Source: Ginsengibacter sp963792025 (GTDB lineage: Bacteria > Bacteroidota > Bacteroidia > Chitinophagales > Chitinophagaceae). From it: a stretch of DNA of 64,000 nt. The stretch lies in assembly GCA_963792025.1 (NCBI GenBank), contig CAWBUS010000001.1, positions 343,540 through 407,539 of the forward strand, written 5' to 3'. The first letter of the stretch is position 1, and each line of letters begins with the position of its first letter. The notes under the pieces were generated by a model. It ran no database searches and was not told where the DNA came from. It was given only the letters and a program-made list of their open reading frames with translations. The position numbers and the translations under genes were made by a program. This document shows positions 9,450-18,266 of the stretch, piece by piece.

Positions 9450-10583
9450 ATGTCTCAACAAAATGTAAGGGCAAGAGATCTTGGAATTCCTTTCGATGGC
9501 AATCCCGGAAAATATAACGCAATAACGGATGTTGCAGGAGTTGAAGTAGGCTTTACAACTTTAATTGAAGGAAATGGGCAACTCCAAAAAGGAAAAGGGC
9601 CAATCAGAACAGGTGTTACAGCCGTTTTTCCGGCGGGTAAAAAGTACACACCTGTTTTCGCAAACTGGCATTGTTTAAATGCTAATGGTGATATGACGGG
9701 AACACATTGGATAACCGAATCGGGATTTTTAGAAACGCCCATTTTAATAACCAATACAAGTAGCGTGGGTACCGTTCGTGATGCTGCCTTAGAATGGATG
9801 GACAAAAATAAATTTTATGATACCACTCAAAGTTTCTGGTATTCGTACCCGTTAGTTGCCGAAACTTATGATGGGGTTCTAAATGATATTAACGGTTTTC
9901 ATATTAAACCGGAACGTGTATGGCATGCGCTGGAAACGGCAAAGGGCGGGCCCATTGAAGAAGGTAACGTTGGCGGCGGTACCGGGATGATATGTCATGA
10001 ATTCAAGGGTGGTACTGGAACCTCTTCGAGAATAATTGATGAAAGTTTGGGTGGATATACTGTTGGTGTTTTAGTACAGGCGAATTATGGTACGAGGAAA
10101 CAATTAACTATTGCTGGCGTACCCGTTGGGAAAGAATTAGCCAACGTATTACCTCCAATTATTAATACCACTACCGAAAAAGTTAACAGGAAAAGTGAAC
10201 TTTCAGAAAATGGTTCCATCATCGTTGTCTTGGCTACCGATGCTCCGCTTCTTCCGCATCAATTAAAGCGTTTAGCCGGCAGAGTTAGCCTGGGCATCGG
10301 AAAAACCGGCGGGATAGGCGGAAATGGTTCGGGCGACATTTTCTTAGCATTTTCCACTGCCAATACAAATGCTTTCAGCAGAACGACCAAAACAATGGTA
10401 ACCATGTATTCCAATGACCTTATGAATGATTTGTTTGCAGCAACTATAGAAGCAACCGAAGAAGCAGTAATAAATGCTTTGGTGGCAGCCACAACAATGA
10501 AAGGGATAAATGATAATACGATATTCGCTCTACCTCATGAAGAAACAATAAACATTTTAAAAAAATACAAACGGATAAAATGA
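9450..10583 (+). CDS. P1-family peptidase (DmpA-like L-aminopeptidase/D-esterase)
   Basis: 378 residues including the full DmpA fold: RARDLGIPFDG, NAITDVAGVEVGFTT, GNVGGGTGMICHEFKGGTG, and the self-cleavage region ENGSIIVVLATDAPLLPHQL whose Gly-Ser bond is cut to free the catalytic Ser; then GIGKTGGIGGNGSGDIFLAF. Family reaction: removal of N-terminal residues from peptides or D-amino-acid esters. The usable start in this frame is ATG 9450 (or GTG 9447). An upstream ATG at 9397 opens a perfect signal peptide (MKRILLFSILFLNIYF) in another frame; adding one T to the T4 run at 9441-9444 fuses it in frame, so the real product is probably exported. The rest of the gap 9134-9396 shows nothing else. 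Confidence 0.88.
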   Translation: MSQQNVRARDLGIPFDGNPGKYNAITDVAGVEVGFTTLIEGNGQLQKGKGPIRTGVTAVFPAGKKYTPVFANWHCLNANGDMTGTHWITESGFLETPILITNTSSVGTVRDAALEWMDKNKFYDTTQSFWYSYPLVAETYDGVLNDINGFHIKPERVWHALETAKGGPIEEGNVGGGTGMICHEFKGGTGTSSRIIDESLGGYTVGVLVQANYGTRKQLTIAGVPVGKELANVLPPIINTTTEKVNRKSELSENGSIIVVLATDAPLLPHQLKRLAGRVSLGIGKTGGIGGNGSGDIFLAFSTANTNAFSRTTKTMVTMYSNDLMNDLFAATIEATEEAVINALVAATTMKGINDNTIFALPHEETINILKKYKRIK

Positions 10584-10586
10584 TAT

Positions 10587-11315
10587 TTAAACATTCAATA
10601 GTTTTTCCACCTCATGCCGGTACATCCTGCTGATTGGTAATTCATGTTTCGCAATTTCTATGGTATCTGTTGTGAATGACTCAATTTTATTTATTGCAAC
10701 AATAAAAGACCGGTGTATCCTCACAAAATTATCTTTTGGCAATGCCTCTTCTATTGAAGAAATGGATTGCTTCGTTACAATATTTTTAGTAGTCGTTACC
10801 ACTTTAATATAGTCCTTTAGGCTTTCAATGTATAAGATATCGTGTAATAAAACTTTAACGTTCTTTCTGTCAGCACGTAAATTGATAAAAGCAGTTTGCA
10901 AAATGCTTTTATGTTCGTAATAGCTATCATTATTTTCTGTTGCTTTCAAGCTTGTTTCCATTACCTTATTTACAGCTTTTAAAAATCGTTCAAAAGAAAT
11001 AGGTTTTAATAAATAATCTACAGCATCTAACTCAAAACCCTCTACAGCAAATTTTCTATATGCGGTAGTGAAAATAACCTTGGGCGGATTTTTAAGTGTA
11101 CGAATCAAATCCGTTCCTAATAAGTTGGGCATTTGTATATCAAGAAATAATAAATCAATAGTTTGTTGCCTTAAAAAATTTAAAGCCTCGACGGCATCGG
11201 CACATGTGCCTGCGAGTTCAAGATTATTAACGGAAGCAATGTATTTTTCAATCACATCCAATGCCGGCGGTTCATCGTCCACTATGAGGCAGGTTATCTT
11301 TTTTTTATCAGTCAT
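10587..11315 (-). CDS. LytTR-family response regulator
   Basis: 242 residues. Receiver domain at about 8-120: acidic pocket DDEPP, phospho-acceptor Asp in LLFLDIQMPNLLG, TTAYRKFA and Lys in DYLLKPI. LytTR DNA-binding domain at about 140-240 (DILYIESLKDYIKVVT, FVRIHRSFIVAINKI, LPISRMYRHEVEKLL). Partner kinases are very probably the LytS-type proteins at 12504-14787, with the barrel protein gene between them on the same strand; a 92-base gap separates it from that gene. Likely controls a small local regulon. Confidence 0.92.
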   Translation of the reverse strand: MTDKKKITCLIVDDEPPALDVIEKYIASVNNLELAGTCADAVEALNFLRQQTIDLLFLDIQMPNLLGTDLIRTLKNPPKVIFTTAYRKFAVEGFELDAVDYLLKPISFERFLKAVNKVMETSLKATENNDSYYEHKSILQTAFINLRADRKNVKVLLHDILYIESLKDYIKVVTTTKNIVTKQSISSIEEALPKDNFVRIHRSFIVAINKIESFTTDTIEIAKHELPISRMYRHEVEKLLNV

Positions 11316-11407
11316 ATAAAATAGTTTGATGAAAGTTTATTTGAAAAAAATTTAAAGGAGACATTTTATCGGGTAATTAATTTTTGTTACCACAGGTTTA
11401 ACACATG

Positions 11408-12493
11408 TTACAATTGAAACTGTGCCCCTATAAACACCTGGTAATCGCCTGAGCCCCCCGGACTAACGGTATAAACACCAGTGTGGGCAGAAATTTTTTT
11501 ATCAATCAAATTTTGTTTTATTGAATGAGAAATAATAACAGGAACATAGGTGTAGATAGTTGCTTTCTTAAACTTATAAATCACGCCCGGTTCTGCGGAT
11601 AAAGTATAACCGGCACGACGGCTGCCATTGTTTTGGCCAACCAGGTCTCTAACAGGTGTGCCTTCATCTCTCAGGCCTGCTGAAAATGCCCAATGGCTTA
11701 GATTTATATCTACACCTGCCCTGAAAGAAAAAACATCAGGTACGCTATTTTCATAAGCACCTATCTGAAGCATAAATGGATCAAGCGGTTTTCCCATTGT
11801 GTATTGAGTGCCATTAATATCTCTCGGATTTATGAGATAATAAAAATTACCATAGAGACCTATTGTCTTTTTTGAATCGAAAAAATAAAAAGTATTCACT
11901 TCCGTAGTAATTCCCGTTCCGCCATCACCTAATTGAATAGCAGGGTTAATTGCAGACAAAACTCTCGTAGTATCATTACGATAGAAATAGCCCTGGTATT
12001 TATAATCGCCTGTAGGCAATTTAATGCCCAGTCCTATCTGTATATTCCCTTTCTGATTTGCGGACGGATTGATCAACCATTTATAAGCCGTGAATGTTAC
12101 GTCGCCTATCCCAAATGCAGAAGTGGTATGTCGCGGTGTGTTTGGTCCGCCATGCTCCAACGTACTTGACCGGCTGTTGGCTGATATTGGTACGTTTAAA
12201 GCGAGTGACCATCCTTTATTCAGCAAACGGGTAATACCAATGTCAGTTGAAAAAGATTTTATGATATTCTGGTTGGGCGGCGGTGTTTTAAGATTTACTT
12301 TTTCTTTGAAATCACGGTAGGCTTTAAAATAACGATTGTTGATGTTTAATTGCCACGCCGATGTTGTAAATGCATTGCTCGTAAGATTGTATTGTCCAAA
12401 ACCTGAAATGTTTCTCACAACAATGCAACCTTGCGAATAAATATTGTTTGTAATAAGAAAAGAAATTACTGCAATAATGATAAATTTTTTCAT
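11408..12493 (-). CDS. Outer-membrane beta-barrel protein of a LytS/LytTR locus
   Basis: About 361 residues from the ATG at 12493, which opens a signal peptide (MKKFIIIAVISFLITNNIYSQ); the longer reading from 12526 adds 11 residues without signal character. The mature part alternates short polar and aromatic strands (IQIGLGIKLPTGDYKYQGYF, GLYGNFYYLINPRD, FSFRAGVDINLSHWAFSAGL) and ends VFIGAQFQL, a typical barrel C-terminus with a final hydrophobic residue. Distant similarity in pattern to phenol-meta-pathway-type porins. The start lies 11 bases after the kinase stop, so the genes are probably one operon. Ligand unknown. Confidence 0.7.
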   Translation of the reverse strand: MKKFIIIAVISFLITNNIYSQGCIVVRNISGFGQYNLTSNAFTTSAWQLNINNRYFKAYRDFKEKVNLKTPPPNQNIIKSFSTDIGITRLLNKGWSLALNVPISANSRSSTLEHGGPNTPRHTTSAFGIGDVTFTAYKWLINPSANQKGNIQIGLGIKLPTGDYKYQGYFYRNDTTRVLSAINPAIQLGDGGTGITTEVNTFYFFDSKKTIGLYGNFYYLINPRDINGTQYTMGKPLDPFMLQIGAYENSVPDVFSFRAGVDINLSHWAFSAGLRDEGTPVRDLVGQNNGSRRAGYTLSAEPGVIYKFKKATIYTYVPVIISHSIKQNLIDKKISAHTGVYTVSPGGSGDYQVFIGAQFQL

Positions 12494-12503
12494 GTTGTTA
12501 AGT

Positions 12504-13661
12504 TTAATAGTTAATGATTGTTTCAAATTCTTGTTGTATAGGAATATGATTTGACTTTTTTTCAGTGTCGTGCGTAATTGGTTTCTGTAGATTAATTTTT
12601 AGATAGACCGAAAAAGTATTGTCCGTGGAATTAATATCTAATTCATAATTGCCTGTATAAAGCAGCGCCAACCTTTTCTGCACATTTATAAGGCCTATTC
12701 CACTTTTACTTTTATTTATATCCTGAATAGCAGGCTTACTGTTGCTTAGATTAAAATCAAGATGGTCATCCGTGACGTTAATAATTAAATGCATCCATTG
12801 TTTGCCCCGCATAACACTGGCGCCATGTTTAAAACAGTTTTCAACAAATGGTATCATCAATAGGGGTGCAATCATCTTATTGTTGCAATCTCCATTTACA
12901 TGCATCTGTATATCCAGGCGATCACCATATCTTACTTTTTCGAGACCGATATAATCTTTCAATAATTGAATTTCTTTTTCTAACGGTACAGATACACGAT
13001 TACAATCGGTAATCATGTAGTTAAGCATGTCTGAAAGTTTCTGAACCAACTCAGCGGCAAAAGGCGACCTGGTGAGTGTGAAGGAGTATATATTATTAAG
13101 TGTGTTGAATAAAAAATGTGGATGTATCTGTGCTTTTAATAACTGCAGTTCTGCATTAGCCTTTTCTTTAATTAGCGTGTCATTTTCTAATTGTTTCTGG
13201 TACCAGTTCTTTAAGGTCTTAAATGAGATGAATAAACAGCAGATAAGCGGTGCGTTACCAAACAGCCGTATAATAGTGCCCCTGAGAAATATATAGGGTT
13301 GTTCTTTTGTTGTGCCGATAGCATGTGTAAATTTCTTGACCAACATAACATAAAAAAAGTCATACCAAAACATGGCAACGAATAATCCGAGAATGCACAA
13401 TCCAAAAAGTATATATTTTTTCCTGACAAAAAATTTGGGTATGAGATAGTATGTTACAGTATATGTAATTAACATAACGTGAAATAATCCCCACACCAGG
13501 GAGCTTAGCAAAATAATGGGTGCGCCGTCCCAAATATGATTAGGAGGAAATAAGAAACTCATTCTCAAGACCTGGTATAGGTAAAAAGCAGTCCAGAATA
13601 TAACATGCCGTTTAATACGAGGCGACCTTTTATTAGAAAATATCAAGTCATACATTTTCAT
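12504..13661 (-). CDS. LytS-type sensor histidine kinase
   Basis: 385 residues. Four to five membrane helices occupy about residues 20-160; the cytosolic part has the His_kinase domain with phospho-acceptor His in HPHFLFNTLNNIYSF (about 190-205), an N box (IAPLLMIPFVENCFKHG) and a G box (SKSGIGLINVQKRLALLY). Expected to phosphorylate the LytTR regulator at 10587-11315. Its start overlaps the end of the preceding gene (13648-14787) by 14 bases, implying translational coupling with that degenerate paralogue. Confidence 0.9.
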   Translation of the reverse strand: MKMYDLIFSNKRSPRIKRHVIFWTAFYLYQVLRMSFLFPPNHIWDGAPIILLSSLVWGLFHVMLITYTVTYYLIPKFFVRKKYILFGLCILGLFVAMFWYDFFYVMLVKKFTHAIGTTKEQPYIFLRGTIIRLFGNAPLICCLFISFKTLKNWYQKQLENDTLIKEKANAELQLLKAQIHPHFLFNTLNNIYSFTLTRSPFAAELVQKLSDMLNYMITDCNRVSVPLEKEIQLLKDYIGLEKVRYGDRLDIQMHVNGDCNNKMIAPLLMIPFVENCFKHGASVMRGKQWMHLIINVTDDHLDFNLSNSKPAIQDINKSKSGIGLINVQKRLALLYTGNYELDINSTDNTFSVYLKINLQKPITHDTEKKSNHIPIQQEFETIINY

Positions 13662-14787
13662 AGGTATTGGCGGTTGTTTGAATTGCCTGATCTGCTAATT
13701 CAGGGTTGTGTAGCGAAAAGTTTTTTAGCAGGATGGTAATTGTTCCTGCCCTGCATTCTATTGCGAATTCATGGTTATCAGGATAGAGGTTCTTTAGCTG
13801 TTTGCGTATGTCATCAAATTTTTCGCTTAATCTTAATAGATTTACCGCCTGATCAATAGCAGTATTATAAATCACCAGCATGTCAAGCTGATGATTTCGT
13901 ATATCGATGCTAAGTTTTGAAAATACACCTTGTTCACCTTCAGGGAAAAATTCAAAACTGGTTTGAATGATAGAAAGTAAAATCAACGGAACTATGAATT
14001 TACCGCTTACATCACCGCTGGTAGTAGCAATTATTTTTAAATCTTCATTAATGCTATTTTCCTCAAGAGATATATAGTCAGTAATAACTGCAAGCTCTTT
14101 TTCAAGGGTTACATAATCCTGGTTGCTTTCATATAAAATATAACTAAGTAAATCTGCTACCTGCAGTATCAGTTTCGGGGAAAGTGGGGAATCAGCGAGA
14201 ATATGTTGCTTAACGGCGTGTAAAGAATGAAAAAGAAATCGGGGATTTATCTGAAGTTTCAATAGTTGTAATTCAGTATTAATTTTTTCACGGGCAAGTA
14301 CTTCATTTTCTCTTTGCTTTTGGATCCATTTTTTGGCCACTTTAATTCCACCTGTAATTGCCAGCACAATACCAGATACAAACAAACCATTTACAATTGC
14401 ATTGTATTTATTATGAGCAAATGTTATCTGGTCGTAGGGAATTTTTAACTCCAGGTGTTCATATAAGAGTCCGGTAAAATAGCAGGCAGCGAAATTAAAT
14501 ATGAGTAAGCCAAGAGTGGCAGTAAAAAAAATAGTGTACCGCGCCTTAAAAAGAAACTTTGGAATTATGATTTCTATAAGAAAGTAAACCGAAATAATAT
14601 ACACAGGCAAAAAGCAGGACGTGTTTATTACGCTTTCAAATGGCGTGCGTGGAGTAAGCGCTTCGTTAACGCCGGGTATTAAAAGACTTTGAATAAAAAA
14701 ATGAATTCCAAATGCGATCCAAAAACATGCGTGCCTTGCAAATCGTATAGCAGGTTTGGTGGAAAAGATAAACTCGTAGCTGGTCAC
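13648..14787 (-). CDS. Degenerate LytS-like paralogue (probable pseudokinase)
   Basis: 379 residues with the same membrane topology and coiled-coil linker as the downstream kinase (KWIQKQRENEVLAREKINTELQLLK). The histidine motif reads INPRFLFHSLHAV: the phospho-acceptor His of the family motif NPHFLFN is Arg and the following Asn is His. The N-box region is VPLILLSIIQTSFEFFPEG, lacking the essential Glu-Asn, and no clear G box follows. So it should neither phosphorylate nor bind ATP normally. Encoded first in the operon and overlapping the active kinase, it may act as a heterodimer partner or sensor subunit (inference). The frame is intact, arguing against simple decay. Confidence 0.82.
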   Translation of the reverse strand: MTSYEFIFSTKPAIRFARHACFWIAFGIHFFIQSLLIPGVNEALTPRTPFESVINTSCFLPVYIISVYFLIEIIIPKFLFKARYTIFFTATLGLLIFNFAACYFTGLLYEHLELKIPYDQITFAHNKYNAIVNGLFVSGIVLAITGGIKVAKKWIQKQRENEVLAREKINTELQLLKLQINPRFLFHSLHAVKQHILADSPLSPKLILQVADLLSYILYESNQDYVTLEKELAVITDYISLEENSINEDLKIIATTSGDVSGKFIVPLILLSIIQTSFEFFPEGEQGVFSKLSIDIRNHQLDMLVIYNTAIDQAVNLLRLSEKFDDIRKQLKNLYPDNHEFAIECRAGTITILLKNFSLHNPELADQAIQTTANTYENV

Positions 14788-14951
14788 ATGATGTATTGTC
14801 TCTTAAAGTTAGATCGCGGTTTCGTCATTTTATAGCTTTTGTCAAGATATTCTACAGATTCCATGATTGTGTCGCTAAAAGCCATTCGTCGCCAATGAAT
14901 AGAATTTCTGGGCTTGTCAGTGCCAAATATTGTCAGAATGTAATCTTTCAT
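14784..14951 (-). CDS. Possible small leader ORF of the LytS operon
   Basis: A 55-codon frame from ATG 14951 (MKDYILTIFGTDKPRNSIHW) ends in TGA overlapping the ATG of the next gene by 4 bases (ATGA). That arrangement is typical of coupled genes, but no family is recognised and the region could simply be untranslated leader. Confidence 0.25.
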   Translation of the reverse strand: MKDYILTIFGTDKPRNSIHWRRMAFSDTIMESVEYLDKSYKMTKPRSNFKRQYIM

Positions 14952-15018
14952 CGAAATACCAAAAACAAGAAATGTCGACGAATATTTTTGAAGTTTATTC
15001 ATTAAAAAACTTACAATC

Positions 15019-16332
15019 ATGAAAAAATTATTTTACTTAATGGCAATTATTTTGGTGGTTACCATAAGTAGTTGTCAAAAATTTGATTTCAAAAATTATT
15101 ACAATCACCATCAAAATGAAAAACTGGATGCCAACGTTGCTATTGATTGGTATAAACTGCAATTGAGTATTTTGCTTGAAAGAAATTCAGCACTGACTGG
15201 CGTATACTTCGGCTACATTGGAATTGGTTTATATGAGTCCGTACGAAATGGAACACCTGGTGCAGCCAGCCTTTCCACAAGATTGTACCAGATGCCCGAA
15301 ATGCCTGCTATAGAAAATAATAAAAGTTATAACTGGCAGGTAAGCGCCAATGCTGCAATGGCAAATATGGTTCGTTCCTTTTACACAGGGTTAACTCCTG
15401 CAAACAACGCCAGTATAGATTCGTTGGAGAAAGTGTATAACGATAAATTAAGTACTAACACACCAGCCGACGTGTTCAGTCGCTCGCAAAGTTTTGGAAG
15501 AAGCATTGCGGCGGCAATACACAACTGGTATTTAACCGATGATTTTAATCCATCCAACGCAGGATATGTGCCTCCTGTGTTTCCGGGAGCGTGGGTCCCG
15601 ACTCCCCCGGCATTTGTAAACCCTATAAATCCTTATGTAGGAAACGCCACGACTTATCTTCAGTCCGACTTAACCGGGTTAGCTCCTGCTCCGATCCCTT
15701 ATTCTGAAGATCCGGGTTCTGATTTTTATAAAATGGTGAAGAACGTTTATGATGTTTCTCAAACCTTAACAGCTGATCAAAAAAGTACTGCTTTGTATTG
15801 GGTTGACCAGGGTAACGGAGTCGGATATACGCCCGATGGACATAACATAGGCCTTGTAACTGAAGCTATTGAACAGACAAATTCTAACCTTGGCATCGCG
15901 GCTGAAACTTATGCCAAAACCGGGATAGCAGAACGCGAATCAACAATTGAATGTTTTAGGAGTAAGTATGGTTACAACATCCTCAGGCCGGTATCTTATA
16001 TAAAAAAACTGATCGATCCTAACTGGCTTCCATTTATTGTTACGCCACCTTTTCCTGAGTATCCCGCCGCTCATGCCTATGTAACCGGAGCCGTAATGCA
16101 GGCCGCTTCTTCTGTGCTGGGCTATCATATAAAACTCATTGATAACGCCTATGTTTTTCGCGGTTGGCCTGCAAGAACATATAACACTTTATTCGCCGCC
16201 GCAGAAGAAGCGGGCATATCGCGATTATATGGTGGCATTCATTATCTGCCTTCCATTAATATTGGCTTATCACTAGGAAAAGACCTTGGCGATAAGATTG
16301 GAAATATTAATTTACATGGATATGCTCAATAG
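15019..16332 (+). CDS. Vanadium-dependent haloperoxidase / PAP2-like lipoprotein
   Basis: 437 residues. Lipoprotein signal MKKLFYLMAIILVVTISSC (Cys at 19). Phosphate/vanadate-pocket residues of the VHPO-PAP2 superfamily are present near the C-terminus: KYGYNILRPVSYIK (Lys and Arg-Pro), PFPEYPAAHAYVTGAV (variant of the PSGH motif) and SRLYGGIHYLPS (Arg and catalytic His). In this family such proteins are either haloperoxidases or acid phosphatases; sequence alone does not decide. Divergent from the LytS operon and terminated by the hairpin at 16361-16390. Confidence 0.85.
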   Translation: MKKLFYLMAIILVVTISSCQKFDFKNYYNHHQNEKLDANVAIDWYKLQLSILLERNSALTGVYFGYIGIGLYESVRNGTPGAASLSTRLYQMPEMPAIENNKSYNWQVSANAAMANMVRSFYTGLTPANNASIDSLEKVYNDKLSTNTPADVFSRSQSFGRSIAAAIHNWYLTDDFNPSNAGYVPPVFPGAWVPTPPAFVNPINPYVGNATTYLQSDLTGLAPAPIPYSEDPGSDFYKMVKNVYDVSQTLTADQKSTALYWVDQGNGVGYTPDGHNIGLVTEAIEQTNSNLGIAAETYAKTGIAERESTIECFRSKYGYNILRPVSYIKKLIDPNWLPFIVTPPFPEYPAAHAYVTGAVMQAASSVLGYHIKLIDNAYVFRGWPARTYNTLFAAAEEAGISRLYGGIHYLPSINIGLSLGKDLGDKIGNINLHGYAQ

Positions 16333-16360
16333 GTTTATCAATACTTTATAACATTAATTT

Positions 16361-16390
16361 AAAATGGCAGACCGAAAAATCTGCCATTTT
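16361..16390. terminator. Bidirectional terminator between the haloperoxidase-like and LysE genes
   Basis: Perfect inverted repeat AAAATGGCAGA / TCTGCCATTTT with an 8-base loop, T- and A-rich on the two sides, lying between convergent genes. Confidence 0.8.
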
Positions 16391-16450
16391 ATTTATTAAT
16401 CGATTTGGATACAATATATTTTCAATTGGATCTTATTGAAGTGCAAAAAG

Positions 16451-17074
16451 TTATTCTTTAGAAGTTAGCGCTACTTTAATACCAAGGCCAATCAATATGA
16501 TACCTGTAATTTTTTCCTGTAAGCGCCAAAACTTTCTATTATTTTTTATGAAGTTGCCAGCCTTACCAATTACCCAGGCAACTATCATTAGCACACAAGT
16601 TCCCTGCAGATCGAACCATAAACCCAAAGAGAAGAGTTGTGTTTTATATAATGGCGACCCGGGTTGAATAAACTGCGGCAGGAACGACAAAAAGAACAAC
16701 GCCACTTTAGGGTTCAAGGCATTAGTAATAATTCCCTGCCTTAGCAGTTTCCATTTATTTGTTGGTGGAAGCGCCTGTAAGTTTTCATTGAAGTTTGATT
16801 TTGCCAGAAGGGCTTTGGCACCGAGATAAATCAAATACGCCGCACCAAGAAACTTTATTAGCTCAAAAAGAAAAGCTGATTTCATGATGATCATTGATAA
16901 GCCAAACACAGCAGCGGTAATATGTACAAAACATCCGATAAAAATACCAACTGCAGAAATTATTCCGGCTTTAATTCCCTGCGATATACTTCTCGATGCA
17001 ACATACATCATGTCGTTTCCGGGAGTAAGATTAAGAAGTAAGGAAGCAATAAAAAATAAATAAAGGTTTTGCAT
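16451..17074 (-). CDS. LysE-family amino-acid exporter (RhtB-like)
   Basis: 207 residues with about six membrane helices. The N-terminal family signature LTPGNDMMYVASRSISQG (consensus LxPGPxxxxV) is present, and helix pairs continue as GIISAVGIFIGCFVHITAAV, FLGAAYLIYLGAKALL and a C-terminal helix GIILIGLGIKVAL. Expected to export small amino acids or related metabolites across the inner membrane. Monocistronic. Confidence 0.9.
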   Translation of the reverse strand: MQNLYLFFIASLLLNLTPGNDMMYVASRSISQGIKAGIISAVGIFIGCFVHITAAVFGLSMIIMKSAFLFELIKFLGAAYLIYLGAKALLAKSNFNENLQALPPTNKWKLLRQGIITNALNPKVALFFLSFLPQFIQPGSPLYKTQLFSLGLWFDLQGTCVLMIVAWVIGKAGNFIKNNRKFWRLQEKITGIILIGLGIKVALTSKE

Positions 17075-17247
17075 ATAAAAAACAAATCGATTTAACTCCC
17101 GCGATTATTACTTATTAAAATTACAAATCATTTAAAAGACATCGGAATTATTTTGCTATTAACGTTCAATAAAACAAAGCCTTCCTCCTTAAAAAAATTT
17201 ATTTTTGTTCATCGATAAACTTAAGATGACTAAATAAATTTTACTTA

Positions 17248-18222
17248 ATGAATAAAGGACCTATTTCAACATTTATAGAACATCACTACCGGCATTTTAA
17301 TGCCGCCGCCTTAATGGATGCTGCCAAAGGATATGTAACGCATATTGAAGAAGGAGGCAAGATGATGGTTACACTTGCAGGTGCCATGAGCACCGCTGAA
17401 TTAGGAATTTCATTTGCTGAAATGATAAGGCAGAATAAGGTTGCGATCATAAGTTGCACCGGTGCTAATCTTGAAGAAGATATTATGAATCTTGTTGCAC
17501 ACAGCCATTATAAAAGAGTTCCTAACTACCGCGATTTAAGCCCGAAAGAAGAATGGGATCTGTTGGAAAATCATTATAACAGGGTAACGGACACGTGTAT
17601 CCCGGAAGAGGAAGCATTCAGAAGATTGCAGCAACATATTCACAAAATATGGAAAGACGCCGATGATAAAGGTGAGAGATATTTTCCTCATGAATACATG
17701 TATAAAATGTTATTGAGTGGTGTACTGGATCAATATTATGAAATTGCTCCTAAAGACAGTTGGATGTTGGCCGCGGCGCAAAAAAATATTCCTATTGTTG
17801 TTCCGGGCTGGGAAGACAGTACCATGGGAAATATTTTTGCTTCGTATGTAATAAAAAAAGAATTGAAAGCATCCACCATGAAAAGTGGCATTGAGTATAT
17901 GGTGGAATTGAGCGATTGGTATAGAAAAAATTCTTCTGGTAAAGGTGTCGGATTTTTTCAGATTGGCGGCGGCATCGCAGGCGATTTTCCTATATGTGTT
18001 GTGCCCATGATGTACCAGGATCTTGAGTGGCATGATGTACCGTTCTGGAGCTACTTCTGCCAAATATCAGATTCAACAACATCCTACGGCTCTTATTCCG
18101 GCGCGGTACCAAATGAAAAAATTACCTGGGGTAAATTAGATATTCATACGCCTAAATTTATTGTTGAAAGCGATGCAACAATTGTTGCGCCGCTAATATT
18201 TGCCTGGATACTTGGCTGGTAA
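17248..18222 (+). CDS. Deoxyhypusine-synthase-family protein
   Basis: 324 residues aligned in pattern along the full length with deoxyhypusine synthase: NAD-site segments MVTLAGAMSTAELGISFAEM and ISCTGANLEEDIMNLV, FHEYMY-like YFPHEYMYKML, VPGWEDSTMGNIFASYV, FFQIGGGIAGDFPICVVPMM, and the Lys-bearing TWGKL segment near 296 equivalent to the enzyme's active-site Lys. Bacteria lack eIF5A, so hypusination is not its role; family members in bacteria are suggested to make homospermidine or similar polyamines. Monocistronic in front of a sensor kinase. Confidence 0.9.
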   Translation: MNKGPISTFIEHHYRHFNAAALMDAAKGYVTHIEEGGKMMVTLAGAMSTAELGISFAEMIRQNKVAIISCTGANLEEDIMNLVAHSHYKRVPNYRDLSPKEEWDLLENHYNRVTDTCIPEEEAFRRLQQHIHKIWKDADDKGERYFPHEYMYKMLLSGVLDQYYEIAPKDSWMLAAAQKNIPIVVPGWEDSTMGNIFASYVIKKELKASTMKSGIEYMVELSDWYRKNSSGKGVGFFQIGGGIAGDFPICVVPMMYQDLEWHDVPFWSYFCQISDSTTSYGSYSGAVPNEKITWGKLDIHTPKFIVESDATIVAPLIFAWILGW

Positions 18223-18266
18223 ATATGTAAGTCCAAAATATTAAATTGTATATTAATTATAAATAG

